Part shown: one piece after another, positions 21,701 through 34,119 of the stretch | Numbering within the stretch: position 1 is the first letter of the stretch | Layout of the letters: each line of letters starts with the position of its first letter | Assembly: GCF_022539505.1 (NCBI RefSeq) | Contig: NW_025899946.1 | Coordinates: 372,001-436,000, forward strand | Length of the DNA: 64,000 nucleotides | DNA from: Lolium rigidum | Taxonomy: Eukaryota > Streptophyta > Magnoliopsida > Poales > Poaceae | Reading direction: 5' to 3' | Program-made: the position numbers and the translations under genes | The notes under the pieces: model-generated | What the model saw: only the letters and a program-made list of their open reading frames with translations | Told to the model about the DNA's origin: nothing | Databases searched by the model: none

Positions 21701-23052
21701 TGGATCTCTTGAGCGCTATAAAGCGCGTCTTGTGGCTCGTGGCTTTCAGCAGGAGCACGGCCGTGATTATGATGAGACTTTTGCCCCCGTGGCTCATATG
21801 ACTACCGTGCGTACCCTTCTTGCTGTTGCTTCCGTTCGCCGCTGGTCCGTCTCCCGGCTTGATGTTCGAATGCTTTTCTTAATGGCGAGTTGAGTGAGGA
21901 GGTTTACATGCAGCCTCCTCCCGGGTATTCTGTTCCCGATGGGATGGTTTGTCGTCTTCGACGTTCTCTCTATGGTCTCAAACAGGCCCTCGTGCCTGGT
22001 TTGAGCGCTTCGCCTCTGTGGTGACTCGCCGCTGGTTTCTCTCCTAGTCTTCATGATCCCGCACTTTTCGTTCACACTTCTCCTCGTGGACGTACTCTTC
22101 TTCTTCTCTATGTTGATGATATGATCATTACCGGTGATGATCCCGAGTATATTGCCTTCGTCAAGGCTCGTCTTCGCGACCAGTTTCTTATGACCGATCT
22201 TGGTCCTCTTCGCTATTTTCTTGGCATTGAGGTTTCCTCCACTTCGATGGCTTTTCTATCTCTCGAGAAAAGTACATTCAGGATCTTCTTGCTCGTGCTC
22301 GCTCTTGGGGATGAGCGCACGGTCGATACTCCTATGGAGCTTAATGTTAAGCTTCGTCCCTACCGATGGTGATCCTCTTCCCGATCCCACCCGTTATCGC
22401 CATCTTGTTGGGAGTCTTGTTTATCTTGTCGTCACTCGTCCCGATATTTCTTATCCTCGTTCATATTCCGAGTCGGCTTGTCTCAGCTCCTACCACTGTT
22501 CACTATAGTCATCTCCTCCGTGTTCTTCGTTATCTTCGTGGCACGATCACTCGTCGCCTTTTCTTTCCCCGTTCCAGCTCTCTCCGGCTCCAGTGCTATT
22601 CGGATGCTACGTGGGCGAGTGATCCTACGGATCGTCGTTCGCTTTCGCTTACTCGTGTGTTTCTAGGTGGTTCGCTTGTTGCTTGGAAGACGAAGAAACA
22701 GGTCGCAGCTTCCCGTTCGAGTGTTGAGGCTGAGTTGCGGGCTATGACTTTGTTGATTGCCGAGGTGACTTGGTTACGGTGGTTGCTTGCGGATTTTGGG
22801 GTTTCGTTACGACACCCACTCCACTTTTGTCCGACAAGACAGGTGCTATCGTATTGCACGTGATCCGGTCAAGCATGAGCTGACCAAGCATATCGGTGTT
22901 GATGCTTTTTACACACGTGCACGAGTCCAGGATGATGTTGTTGCGGTTTATTATGTGCCTTCGATTTGCAGTTGGCGGATTTCTTTACGAAGGCACGGAC
23001 TCGAGCGCAAGCATGATTTCTTACTCTCCAAACTCGGTGTTGTGGATCCACC
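18711..23052 (+). pseudogene. Copia gag-pol polyprotein, many frameshifts
   Basis: The gag start is ATG 18711 (MSSSGYVAIPRCPVIFDG). Integrase core: DLVHSDVWGPAPFPSKGG and FIDDFSRYTWLF at about 20530-20640, and the later AQNGVAERKHRHILETTR at about 20830-20880. Reverse transcriptase: [20 protein letters not shown] (about 21665-21720), [20 protein letters not shown], then YVDDMIITGDD at about 22110-22145. RNase H: KTKKQVAASRSSVEAEL (about 22690-22740). The metal-binding VDD of the polymerase is kept. Coding passes through all three frames, with changes in gag (18930-19310), before integrase (19960-20480), around 20980-21110, near 21880-22090, and near 22250-22380. Roughly ten lesions mark a dead copy. 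Confidence 0.88.
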
Positions 23053-23067
23053 ATGAGTTTGAGGGGG

Positions 23068-23197
23068 TGTTAGATGTATATATTTGTCTATTGTAGTTTC
23101 CCCATATGTTAGGGGGCTTTACGCATATGTGCACCTGCATACGTACTATATATCGTGGCACTTTACTCGATAATACAACAAGCATATTGCCCTAACA
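23068..23197 (+). repeat. 3' LTR of the copia element
   Basis: 130 bp, TGTTAGATG...CCCTAACA, preceded by the polypurine tract and followed by GTGCC (23198-23202). Confidence 0.93.
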
Positions 23198-23202
23198 GTG
23201 CC

Positions 23203-23795
23203 TACTGCCTATCATCTACAGATGCTTCCAAGGGTTGTTTGTAACTTTTACGTAGTTTCCAAATTGTCTGTTTCCAAAAGAAACAAACACGGCGGGCATG
23301 TGTACCTGGTCTTGGTTGATCAAGGTCTAGACTTTAAGATTATTAGGCCTGCAGTGCTTCAGATTTTTTCATGACATGTTCGCTTCAGAATTTGACATCA
23401 CAACAGAAACCGAAGACTTCTTTTCCTAGTGGAGAAACAGCAACAGATTTTTCAACAAATGAAACAGTAACAGATGATTTTTTGAGAGAGAAACGACAGC
23501 AACATTTTTTTGAGGGGTGACAACAGCAAAAGATGTGAGAGTGACTGTTCTGAACTTATCGAGGCCCACTACGTCTGAGCTATCAAGTCCAGTATCCCAG
23601 GCCCACAGTCTGGACCCTTTTCCAGCCCGCTGAGGTGAAGATACAATCCGGCCTTCTGAAATCCAGGCCATTTTCATAAGCCCAGCTCACTCCAGTCATC
23701 GTCGTCGTCGACTCGCTGCTGGTAGATCTCCGACTCCAAACAACACCGCAACAGCTCCCTCCGTCAGATCCACCCAAAGCCTCGACGTCAACGCC
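23203..23795 (+). promoter_or_regulatory. Upstream region and 5'UTR of the COG2 gene
   Basis: The interval runs from the copia element to the COG2 start codon. It becomes pyrimidine- and GC-rich from about 23690, as expected of a 5'UTR. No clear TATA box was identified. The copia element ends only about 600 bp before the ATG. Confidence 0.4.
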
Positions 23796-26700
23796 ATGGC
23801 GGATCTCGCCGTGATGCCGCGCCCGACCACCGCACCACCACCACCGCCGCCAACCGACCTCTTCGGGGAGCCCATCGAGGCGCACCCGCCGTGGTTCCAC
23901 CCATCCGCCTTCCTCCACACGGCGTTCGACCCGGACGCCTACGTCGCGGAGCTCCGCGCCTACGTGCCCCTCGAGAGCCTCGCCGCCGAGCTGCGCGCCC
24001 ACCTGGCCGCCCTCCGCGCCGAGCTCGTCGGCCTCATCAACCGCGACTACGCCGACTTCGTCGGCCTCAGCGCGCGCCTCAAGGGCGTCGACGCCGCGGC
24101 GGCCCGCATGCGCGCCCCGCTCGCCGACCTCAGGGACAAGGTCGCCGCCTTCCGCGCCGCCGCCGCCGCGGCCCTCGCCGCGCTCCGCGCCGGGCTCGAC
24201 CAGCGCGCCGCGGCTTCCAACGCGCGCGAGCTGCTCGAGCTGCTGCTCGACACCTCGCACGTCGTCTCCAAGGTCCCATCCCCCTCCTCCTTAAACGCCA
24301 ATGTAGCTAGTTAGTCAGTAACAGTTAGCACAGCCATTTCTCGACTAGAATTATATATATCCTCGCGTTCAGATGATCCACCTCATTCCTCTTGAAACGC
24401 CAATCCGACTGCAAAACAAGGCATATGCCATTTTAAGTTATCCCTGCATACAGATGACCCATCTCATTCCTGGCCAAAAGTTCATCACCTAGTATAAACG
24501 ATCATATCATTCATACCTATCAAAATTTGCGACATACCATAATGCTAGTACAATTGATCACATGCCATTGCATACTCATCAAAATTTGCATCATATCACA
24601 ATGCTGATATTTTTTTCCAGCCTTGTCAACCGTTGACCATGTAGAATTATCATGTCAAGGTTGCCACCGAAGCAAGTCTGATATGTTAGGCAGTGCTTTA
24701 GTCCATGTCGCGTTGTTTCCGCAATCTAAAGGTTCGTTTTGTTTATTCAGGTTGAGAAACTTATCAAGGAATTGCCAACAGCACCATCCGATTCATCAAA
24801 TGCTGAGGTTGGTTCAGCTGATAAAAGCTACACCGGCAATGATACTAATGTGGAGTCAGGGACTGATGTCAGAGAAACACAAAGCATCCTCCTAGAAAGA
24901 ATCGCCAGCGAGATGAACCGGCTCAAATTCTACATCAGCCATGCACAGGTTTGTGCCAACAGAGACCGCTGGTCCGCATGCACTACTCGTTTCGAATATA
25001 TAAATAGTTTTCTATGTTGTATTTGCGCTATTGAACCGAACCATTAGAAAAATTGCAATGCAAAATGACTACAGCTAGTTCACTTGATATTTTGCTATTT
25101 CTGTGCCACCAAAGTACCAGCCTGATTCTGTAGTGGTAGCACTCATTTTATTTCTAACTGGATACGCCGTATACATTTTAGTGCAACATATATATGATTC
25201 TTATTCTGTTACATTATGGCAGTACAGAACCTTCCTTTTATTGAGAACATGGAGAAGAGGGTCCAAGGCGCTACAAAACTACTTGATGGTAGCTTGGAGC
25301 GTTGCTTTGTGGTCGGTCTAGAACACCGGGATGCAAAAGTAATATACAACTGCTTGCGCGCTTATGCTGCGATTGACAACACATCTTCAGCTGAAGAGCT
25401 TTTCCGCACAACAGTGGTGTCTCCACTGATTCAGAAAATTGTCCCTCAAAACTATGCAAAAGCTGTTTCTGGGGTATCTACTGATGACCTGGAGGATGAC
25501 TATCTGCGGATAATGCAATGTGTAGAAAAGGATTGCAAATTTATTTTGGAAATATCTTCATCAGGTAATTATAAGTTCTATTAAATTATTTATTGTTACT
25601 TAGCATTTGAAACCTAAAGACTGCATATGGGCTTTAGATTGATGTTGATCGTATTAACTCCTCTTTCATTTGCAGCAAACTCTGGACTCCATATTTTTGA
25701 TTTTCTGGCCAATTCAATACTCAAAGAAGTCCATTCTGCAATCATGAAGGGAAAACCTGGGGCCTGTTCTCCTGGAAAACCTAAAGAGTTCCTTAAAAAC
25801 TACAAAGCGAGCTTAAGGTTTCTTGATTTTCTTGAAGGTATTCTTAATTATGTCATAAAGTGGTTTGTTTTCTGACATTTGTTTTTTTTTTAAGTCTACT
25901 ACAATACTTTCTTGCAAAGCATGCGTGTTTATATGTATGTGTCTGATACTACGAGCGTAACAACCATCACATTGGGATAATGAGATTACGTTGGGTCGTT
26001 CCTCAGCTTAGGATGTGATGTCTGTAGCACCTTGATATATAACCAGGTGCGGCATTCAGCTGCCGATGTTGTGGCGTTGAAGTTCAGTGCGCTGTATCCT
26101 TATTCCATGTCATGTTACAGAGAGTTGCCGAGCTCAACATATATGTATTTGTAAATTCTAAGGGTTGATGCTTTCGATTTTTCGAAGTCATGGTTGACAT
26201 ATTTTTTTTTCTGTAGGCTACTGCCCTTCCAAGTCTGCTGTAACAAAGTTCCGCTCTGAGCCTGCTTACACAGAATTCATGCGACTGTGGCACGTTAATG
26301 TCTACTTTTCTCTGAGGTAAGCATACATGTCTCTGTGAATTTTAGTCACACTTCAGAACTAGGTTTCTAACTTCGTTATTGCTCATTCACCTACACAAGA
26401 TTCCAGGAAATTGCTGGTGGTCTTGATTCTGCTCTTACAGCCACAATTAGCCCTGTTGGAATGAATGAGAATCAAATGAAGCAGAAGACATTGTTGTTGA
26501 AGCAAAGTATTAAGCTCTTAGAAAGTTTGCACTCCTGCTGGAGTGACGAGGTTCTTGTTTTCTCTCACTCGGATAAATTCCTACGTTTGTCGCTGCAGCT
26601 TATTTCAAGGTATAAACTATCACAAAGGATATTTATTTTCCTTACTTTCATGAGTTAACATCTGGAGGCTGACCTTTTGTTTTCCTCCATGTCCCTGTAC

Positions 26701-29198
26701 AATAAGGTATACAACATGGCTTTCTTCTGGCCTGGCTGCACGTAAAGCTTCTGATGGGAGCTCAAGTTCTCCTGCAGATTCTGAGTGGGCACTCTCTGTA
26801 CCTGTCGAGGATTTTATATTTGTATGTCGCACCTATAGAACTCTTTGATCCCTTACCATGTCCTTTCAGTGATCAAGACTTAGTACTTTTCAGCTCTTCT
26901 GCGAATATGATTCTTCTGAAGTTGTGGATTTATTAAATAAGTTGACAATAAAGTTGTTGGTTGACTCCATGCTAAAGATTAATGTTCAGCAGTCAGTGCG
27001 CTGAGTAGTTGACCACTCTTACTTTAGCTTAACCAGCATCATATGTTTGTGGGGTTAGTTCAGGAAATAATCTGCAGTTGGTTGCACATCATGTTGACAA
27101 GTTTGAGGCAATAAGAGTGGCTATAATGTATTTTTGCATGTGAACAGGAAATAACTGTTCCATTTTAAGATAGCACTCTATCCGTGCAGCTTCTCTGCTG
27201 TTCTGCCCCCTACTCCCACAGTCCTTGTTACATTCTGAATATGCTTTCAAACAATGTTTAGCAGAGTACGTAGCAGTTTATATATTTGACATAATTTTTC
27301 TTTTGATTAAAATATTGAATTCATTTGTGCACAGGTAATGCATGATGTAAATGGTGTAATTGGCGAGCTTTCGGAATCAGGCAACTTTGTGGAACATGTA
27401 AATCAATTGCTAGCATCATGCCCCATTGAAGTACTTACCCTTGTGAAACAAAGTATATTGCAAGCTGTTGAACCTTTAAAGGAGTTATTGCCTGGCATAA
27501 TGGATGTCATGATTGGGGTCATAGTTAAAAGGTCTAATGAGGTGAGTGAACCAATGCCAACAGAAGGGCAACACTATCATCATACATATCTTTTGTTTTC
27601 ACATGAAATATTGCTTTATATAGAAGCTAATGTTGCATTTGTAAATAATTTTATTCAGTGCATCAGTAAAAGTATGTTCTTTTTGTTCTCTGATTGCAAC
27701 TATTATTATTTTTTGATTCATTGTAGGATCTGAAACACCTCAAGGGAATTACAGCCACATATAGAATGACCAATAAACTTCCTGTGAGGCATTCTCCGTA
27801 TGTATCTGGGATTTTGCATCCACTCAAGGTGAATGGACTTCATATTTGGTTTCTGCTTTTCCACTTCTGTTTATCTACATTTTAGCATCAAAGGATAGTT
27901 GAAGTCTGTAAGGTTGCATGATACCTAGTTTACAAAAAGTACTTATTCAACTCCATGGAAATTATGTTCCTGCCTCTGAAAGCCTGCTTTTAACCTGTGG
28001 AAAGTGAAATTCCTGTGTAGTAGTAAATGACAAACAAAGCTGGCTGAGAGTATTGTTCTTTATATGCCCTCAAGTTTTGTTTAAGTTGTTTATAGTTAAC
28101 ATTTTTTAAGCTTCAGAGTGGATAACTGAAATGTATGTATGTGATGATATGAATTATGTGTTCAACTAATCGCATTTTAGCTTAAGATTTGGAGTTTATT
28201 GCATTTGTCTGAGCAATAGGTCATATTGCATTACTAGCTAGCTTTACGGTCTGCATTTGAGTTATGGTATGCCTATTTTATGTGCTGAAATTTATCAGTA
28301 GTGTCTCTCTAACTTCGATAACAGGTTCATATGCTGTTTCCATTTTATGCTATTTTATTATAAGCTTTTCTTTTGTGTTCTTAGGTGTTTCTTGAAGGAG
28401 AGCGTGTGCACTATTTATCAGAAGATGATAAAACTAAATTGCGATGTGGATCTACAGACAAGATCACCGCGATTTATTATGACATGGTATCTGAAGTAGT
28501 CAATGTGGTAAGTACGAATTGCCTACCTGCCTATAAAATTCCGGTTCTGCCTATGAGTTACTCAGATTAATTCTTTTCACTATTAAGGCAAGGAAAACTG
28601 AATCTTCGTTGCAAAGACTGCGCCAAGGTGCACAAAGACGAGTAGGAGCTAGTACCGATTCCTCAGATAACATCATATCCGACACCGACAAGATCTGCAT
28701 GCAGCTATTTCTTGATATCCAGGTTCGCCAACTATCTTTCACCCTCGTGCTCATAAACGATATAAACTGTATGCATTGTTTGTAATAATCTGTATTTGCA
28801 CATTCATCTTTCATTGATTTATCCGGTATTCTCCCTTTTGTTTCTTCCAATGCACAATCTTGTATCCTTTACCAGCTTCTTTTAACCTGGTTTCCCATTT
28901 TCGGTATCCGACACTAAGCATTTGCAGTCTCTCACCATACACATATAAATGCCAGTATGTAGGATAATAGAGAAGGTAGCTGGCAAAGTCTCAAGCCAGC
29001 TTATGTGATTAAACAAGATATCCGAGTTATAATGGTTGAACTGAGCTGCCACTGACATGTTCTTTCACATGCTTTGTTTTGCAGGAATACGCCCGGAATC
29101 TTCGCTCGCTAGGAATAGATGCAAGAGGAATTGAATCCTACAAAGCTTTATGGCAGTGCGTCGCCCCTAAAGACAAACAAGACACCATCCAGTTTTGA
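23796..29198 (+). CDS. COG2: Conserved oligomeric Golgi complex subunit 2, intact 12-exon gene
   Basis: COG2 is a lobe A subunit of the COG tethering complex, which captures vesicles recycling enzymes within the Golgi. Coding exons with GT-AG borders: 23796-24272, 24751-24948, 25228-25564, 25676-25837, 26217-26316, 26400-26609, 26707-26821, 27335-27541, 27727-27828, 28385-28507, 28588-28722, 29085-29198. They join to 2280 nt, 759 residues plus stop, with every junction in phase. The start codon is in a good context (ACGCCATGGCGG). The N-terminus has a Pro-rich stretch (TAPPPPPPTDLFGEP). An Ala/Leu-rich helical region follows (about residues 40-160, coiled-coil type of the COG2 N-terminal domain). 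The protein ends in APKDKQDTIQF, as I remember the rice orthologue doing. No lesions were seen. It converges with the RIN4 gene at 29888. Confidence 0.95.
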
Positions 29199-29887
29199 TG
29201 TAAAGACAATTGTCAGTACATAGAGATCTATAGGTTCTTCAAATTGCGTAGATATGTCTGGTGTTGTTTACTAGGTCGGAAGTATGTACGATTTATACAA
29301 AGAGCACTGGATTTTGATCGCTGTCATTATTTGACTTACTAGACTGTCAGTACCATATGTTACAAGGATACAATCGCTGTCATTGTTTGACTTGCTGGAT
29401 TTTGTGAACGTGTATCATCACCTTTTTCACACTGAATAACAATATTCTAACTTCGCTGAAGGTCTAAGACTGGAATATCAATTGCCTACCCGTCAATTCT
29501 ATCATTTTCAAAAACTTCATGGCTTGTGTCCTTGTGAATTCATGTCTTGAGAAGTTTGGTCACGGCTTTGGCTTTTACTACCTCCGTTACAAACAAGACT
29601 TGTTACAGCTTTGTCTATAAGGAGGGAGTAGTAATTATGGGCTGTGGCAAGTTTTATAACTCCTTATTTGCCAACTTGTCGCCCTTCAGTATAGCAATGA
29701 GACAATGCAGAACAATTCAGGCAATCACTCACAAATTACAAACGCTCAAAATGCTGATCACAGCCTTCCAAATCTGTGTTCAGATACATGTCTCATGACT
29801 GAATAACATCTCAACAGGAAAACGGACTGAGGCTACTCATTTGACAAAGATACAATAGCAACAAGTATATTTCAGACAGGGCCGGTG
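29199..29887. other. Spacer between the convergent COG2 and RIN4 genes
   Basis: It should contain both 3'UTRs. A probable short Stowaway remnant lies at about 29576-29633 (TACTACCTCCGT ... GGAGGGAGTAGTA). No other gene was seen. Confidence 0.5.
29576..29633. mobile_element. Probable internally deleted Stowaway MITE
   Basis: About 58 bp with inverted ends TACTACCTCCGT and GGAGGGAGTAGTA that match the Stowaway terminal consensus. Little interior remains. Confidence 0.4.
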
Positions 29888-31876
29888 TTACTTCTTGAAC
29901 CAACTGAAGCATGAGCAGCCCTGAAAAAGAAGCATGTACATACCATCAATTGATCACATTTTATACGATCAAACTCGACAGAGCTACATAACACATCTCA
30001 TTTAGACGAAGCCTGGAAGTAACTACCAACTAACACTCAGCTAAATTTTAGTCATTGCGAAACTAAGCATGGGCATGGAGCGATGATCTCTAAAACCAGT
30101 GGAGATGACACAAGCAGTTGTGCTAGGTACTAAGTTCACTATCTTGATTCTCAACGGCCAATGCTGCTGATATAACGAGGCAAAAACTAGTTCCACAAGC
30201 AAAACAGAGAATCTTTACTCCACAAGTAGGACAATATTTTTGGTAAAACCAGCAGCAATACTGAAAATTGAAGTGGACTCACCGAAGATTCATATCGGCC
30301 CCCTTGATTGTAGCGGTTGGTATACGCATGGCTGGTGCTGACATTATCCGTGCCCGACTGCTTCTCCTCCCTCACCTTCTCAAATATGTCAGTGAAACCT
30401 TCACCTGTTGAAGGGTCTTTCTCATCCCAGTCTCCAAACTTTGGCACAGCTGATCCTCTCTCAGGCTGCACACACAAAAATCACACTAGGATAGTTCAGA
30501 AACTACACGAAACTAGAAATACTTATAATGCCTGTACAATCTGCTTCATATTTTGCTGTTCATTGTCAGCGTGTCAAAGCAATGTTATTAATCAACAAAG
30601 GCAGACATAAGCTAGGACTTACCGTTTCATCACCACGCCCACTTGGTCTCATCTTAGACCTTCCAGGTGTGGTAGGAGCATTCCCACGGTTTCCTTCCGC
30701 CGAACCCCTGCGATCTCCAGAAGGGGATGCACCACCACCTTTGTTTGCAAGCCTTGCAGCATGACGAGGATGCATGGGTGACCTTTCATTGCTCGCTTTT
30801 CGAGCTGTTGCGTCGTGCCGTCGAAGATCATCTTCACGGGTGGCACGTGTTTCATCCTTGCTCCGTAACCCCGGCTCGGTTCCAGCCCTCAAGGGAGAGG
30901 CCTTAACTGACGGTGGATCATTCGAGGGTGCTTCTGTGGCTTCCTTAGGGTTGTTTGGATTAACAGACCTCCCTGGAGATTTCCCCTTGCGAGCATTTTC
31001 GAAGTACTGCGTGTAGGCTTGCCCTTCGTCCTCCCAACTTCCGAATTTCGGAACTCCCTGATGCTGGTGCAGTTGAACAAGGAAGCACCTTATTAGTACA
31101 ATGTGATAGGCAGATTAAAATAAAACATACAGTTTTGGAAGCAGACACTTACATATTAAATTAAACTTGAGAAACACAATTGGTCAAAGAGATAAAATAG
31201 TAACTGAATCTACAAGATCTTGCCACTTGAGCATGTTTGCTTCGATACAACACAGGAATAAGGTGTAGAGTTATCCCCTTTGATTAATCATCACTAACTT
31301 AAGCATTGTTGTTTAACCTATTCTGCAATGCATATTGTTTACTGCAATCTTATCATGTCAAGTGCAGTTTAGTTCAACCAATCATATTCTCACCAGATCA
31401 AGTAGTAGCACTGTGTAAAACAACATATAGGAATCACAAACTTGCCGTCCACTATAATTGAAACACTGGACACACACCAAAACCACATCCTAGGATGCAC
31501 AAAGACTGGATCTTGGCAACCCTGTTGGTTTCAGATTGGCACATCTATTCCAGGGAGATAGCCCCAAATGAGGCAACGTACAAGAAATTGCTTCCATGGA
31601 GACGCAATCTGCCTCCCCACTAGCCAGCAAGGAGAACATGACCACTTGTTACCTATCACTGGAAAGGGGAAGCAAAGAATGGCAAGGCCAGGAGCATTTC
31701 TGCCAATCGCAGAGGATTCCAAGGAATCCCACATGGCACGGCAGGAGGGAGCAGCGCCCAAGAAGAATCTACACTCCTCCCGCCAGAGCAGTCAACAATC
31801 GATCCAAACAAAGAAACCTCGGAGACAGCAGCAGCGAGCTGGCCAGTCAACCAATGGAGCAAGAACTTACGGCCAT
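29888..31876 (-). CDS. RIN4: RIN4-like immune regulator with two NOI domains, 4 coding exons
   Basis: RIN4 is a plasma-membrane-anchored regulator of pattern-triggered immunity that is targeted by bacterial effectors and guarded by NLR receptors. Coding exons (minus strand, 5' to 3'): 31871-31876, 31063-30623, 30465-30283, 29920-29888. All introns are GT-AG, and the total of 663 nt gives 220 residues; Arabidopsis RIN4 has 211. The first coding exon is only ATGGCC, followed by GTAAGT. The N-terminal NOI has VPKFGSWEDEG and the C-terminal NOI has VPKFGDWDEKDP; both carry the PxFGxW core of the AvrRpt2 cleavage site. GEGFTDIF keeps a Thr equivalent to the phosphorylated Thr166 of Arabidopsis. 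The tail GCSCFSWFKK supplies cysteines for acylation. The linker is basic and probably disordered. The gene looks intact. Confidence 0.93.
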
Positions 31877-32290
31877 TTCCGTCAGAGAAGAGCGGCGGCG
31901 GCGGCGGTTCCTTCAGGTCTCAGTGCGCCGCCCCTTCCCCGTTGCCGGCCTGGACGGATTCGGAGCAAGAACCGCAGCGTTCAACAAGATGAGAAAGAAA
32001 TCGAGACGCCCAATAGGAGAGCAACAGAAGGAGGACCAGACTAGCAGGCTAGGGGAGGAAGAAAAGGTAGCAGGAAAGAAGAGGATGTTTGACCATTGTG
32101 GCGTTGGGTTCTTGCTGCTGCTTCCTGTGGCTTGCCTCCCCTGCCCACCTTCCCCGCTGCTGCTGCTGCTTGCCGCGCGCCGCTGCCGAAGCTGGATGCG
32201 GTGGTTTGGTGGGTGATGCGGTAGAGTAAAGAGAGAGCTTGTGGTGCTGGCTGGTAGTGGTGACTCCCTCCTCCACGGCGTCTAGACCTG
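31877..32290 (-). promoter_or_regulatory. 5'UTR and promoter region of the RIN4-like gene
   Basis: GC- and CTG-rich sequence upstream of the ATG at 31876. No TATA box can be asserted. Long open frames on both strands reflect base composition and match no family. Confidence 0.4.
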
Positions 32291-32645
32291 TTCCTACCTA
32301 TATCGCCTTAACTCTTGTCTTATCAGTCTCCATCAGTCAATCATGGTGTCCGTTGTTAACTTAGCTAGTGACGCTATTACCGCGCTGGAGTACTAGTAGT
32401 AAGCTGTGGTTTTGATTTTGAAAATTTCTACCGCGGTATTGATTTTGAAGCTTCCTGCCTCAAAGTTTGACTTGTACATTTGAAAGGGTCTAGGAAATTC
32501 TGAAAAATGTTAAGAATCTTATCCATGCTATAACGTTCAAGTTTGAGCAAAATTTTAGTAGAAAATCATGAGAGAGAGTGTAGACATCACATCACTACAG
32601 GAAAAAACATGGCTGCCGAGTTCCCCACTATTTGTCGACTGCAAA

Positions 32646-34119
32646 GGCATCTCCAGCGGCGCGACGGAAACGGACGCTGCGCGGACGCGCAAAGTGTCCG
32701 CTCGCATCTCCACCGGGCCCGCCTGGCAGCGAGTCTACACCGAGGGCACCGCTTCGGCGGTCAGCGCTTCCGTGTCTGCGCCGCAGCCTTCGCCATCAAT
32801 GGCGCGGCTGCCTGTTCTGCGCGCGCACTGGCGGGCGGCAGCTGGGCTTCTGCGCCGCCTTCAATAGCATTGTATCCCGCGCGGCCGCCCTGAAAAGTCC
32901 ACCGGCCGCGTCGCTCCTTCGCCCACACCACACCTCCACTCGCACCACCACCGCCGCAGCGCCATGGGGAAGAAAAATGACTTCGAGGCCTCCGGCAGCG
33001 GCACCAAGAAGATCCCGCTCCCCGTCACGGTGGGGAGGCTCATGCACGGCAAATAGATGTCGTGCGACGACGCCTGGTCCGGCGTGCAGCTGCCTGGCGG
33101 CTGGCGGCTCAGCTGCCGCCGGGTGCCCATCCCTCCAGTACCTGCGCGTGAGCCTGATCGGACCGCGGAGATCATCTGCCGGCGGACCTCCGCACCGATC
33201 CGGCGTACGCCATCGACTCGGAGCTTTGGCGTACGTACCTGTCCACGGAGACGGACAGGAGATGAAGGGCAGGCTTCATGGGCGACAGGGATTATCCCTT
33301 CGGCCCTGCACCGCCGGCTCGTCGTCAGCAGGCGCCGACGCGACGTCAGCAGACGCAGCACAACGACGCCCACGACCGCGAGGACGACGACGATGAAGCC
33401 TACGCCGCGTACGACGACGACGACTACGTCGAGGCGCTCGCGTACCATAGCGAGGAGGTGAAGGACGACCGCGAGGACTACGTCGCTGTCGTCTTCCACG
33501 AATGGCAGCATGCCATGGTGGAGGGCCGAAACTTCGACTTCCCGGAGAACATGACAGACGACGAGATGGCGAAGGTCGCCGTCCTCGTCTCCGAGTACGA
33601 CGCGCCTGTGCAGCCGCCGCTGCTCCCGCTACGCCACCGCCGTCATGCCGCCGGGCCTGTCGGCGGATGAAGCACTTCGACAGGCGCTCCTGGAGTCGGT
33701 GGCGCCTCCTCCACCGCCGCCACAGCCTTATGTCTGGGCGCCTCAACCGCCGCCACAGCCGCAGCCCTGGGCGCCTCCACCGCCGCCACAGCCGCAGCCT
33801 CCTCAACCTCGAGCACCGGCGGCTCGCCCGGCGTACGCTCCCCCGGATGGCTACTGGCCGTGGGTCATACCGGAGCTCATCGTGCTCGACAGCGACGAGG
33901 AGCAGCACAACGACGATGAGCAGCAGTAGACGTTTAGGTTTTTTTATGTTTTAAGTATGTAAATTATGTTCCATGTTTAAAAAAATGATTCGTCCTAAAA
34001 AAATGCGTCGTGCCGCTCGGCACCCCGACGCAAACGAACGCGCGGTCGATTTTAACCAAAAAAGCCGACGCAAACGGACGCGCGCGGACGCTAAAATGCG
34101 TCGCGCCGCTGGAGATGCC
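32646..34119. mobile_element. TIR DNA transposon (PIF/Harbinger-like) carrying a decayed ORF
   Basis: The terminal inverted repeats GGCATCTCCAGCGGCGCGAC (32646-32665) and GTCGCGCCGCTGGAGATGCC (34100-34119) are perfect over 20 bp. Flanks are CAA on the left and TAA on the right, compatible with a 3-bp TAA target that has mutated. Subterminal CGGACGC repeats are frequent at both ends. No transposase was recognised, so it is non-autonomous. It inserted into the CACTA fragment. Confidence 0.7.
32964..33929 (+). pseudogene. Decayed ORF carried by the TIR element
   Basis: It begins MGKKNDFEASGSGTKKIPLP (ATG 32964). It meets an in-frame TAG at 33055-33057, right before MSCDDAWSGVQLPGGW in the same frame; a single C-to-T change of a Gln codon would explain this. 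Later frames carry an Asp/Glu-rich segment (33278-33500). They then carry HEWQHAMVEGRNFDFPENM and, after another frame change, a Pro/Gln-rich tail ending WPWVIPELIVLDSDEEQ (stop at about 33927). I recall similar unnamed proteins repeated in grass genomes; no enzymatic domain is visible. Two or more lesions make it a pseudogene. Confidence 0.55.

Larger units (their letters stand above)
17974..23197 (+). mobile_element. Complete but decayed copia element with very short LTRs
   Basis: Terminal repeats of 133 and 130 bp (TGTTAGATG...CCCTAACA) are flanked by a perfect duplication GTGCC (17969-17973 and 23198-23202). The primer-binding site TGGTATCAGAGC (18107-18118) directly follows the 5' LTR and matches initiator tRNA-Met. 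A polypurine tract TTTGAGGGGG precedes the 3' LTR. The order gag, integrase, reverse transcriptase, RNase H is that of copia. Many frameshifts and stops break the polyprotein, so it is not autonomous now. Confidence 0.93.

Noticed and set aside
31568..32216. Long plus-strand open frames over the RIN4 upstream region
   Set aside because: They overlap the RIN4 5'UTR and first intron in antisense, have no recognisable domain, and follow from base composition.
32632..33954. Several overlapping long frames on both strands in the TIR element
   Set aside because: Shadow frames of a GC-rich decayed ORF; only the plus-strand reading with MGKKNDFEASG and the acidic and Pro-rich parts resembles a repeated protein.
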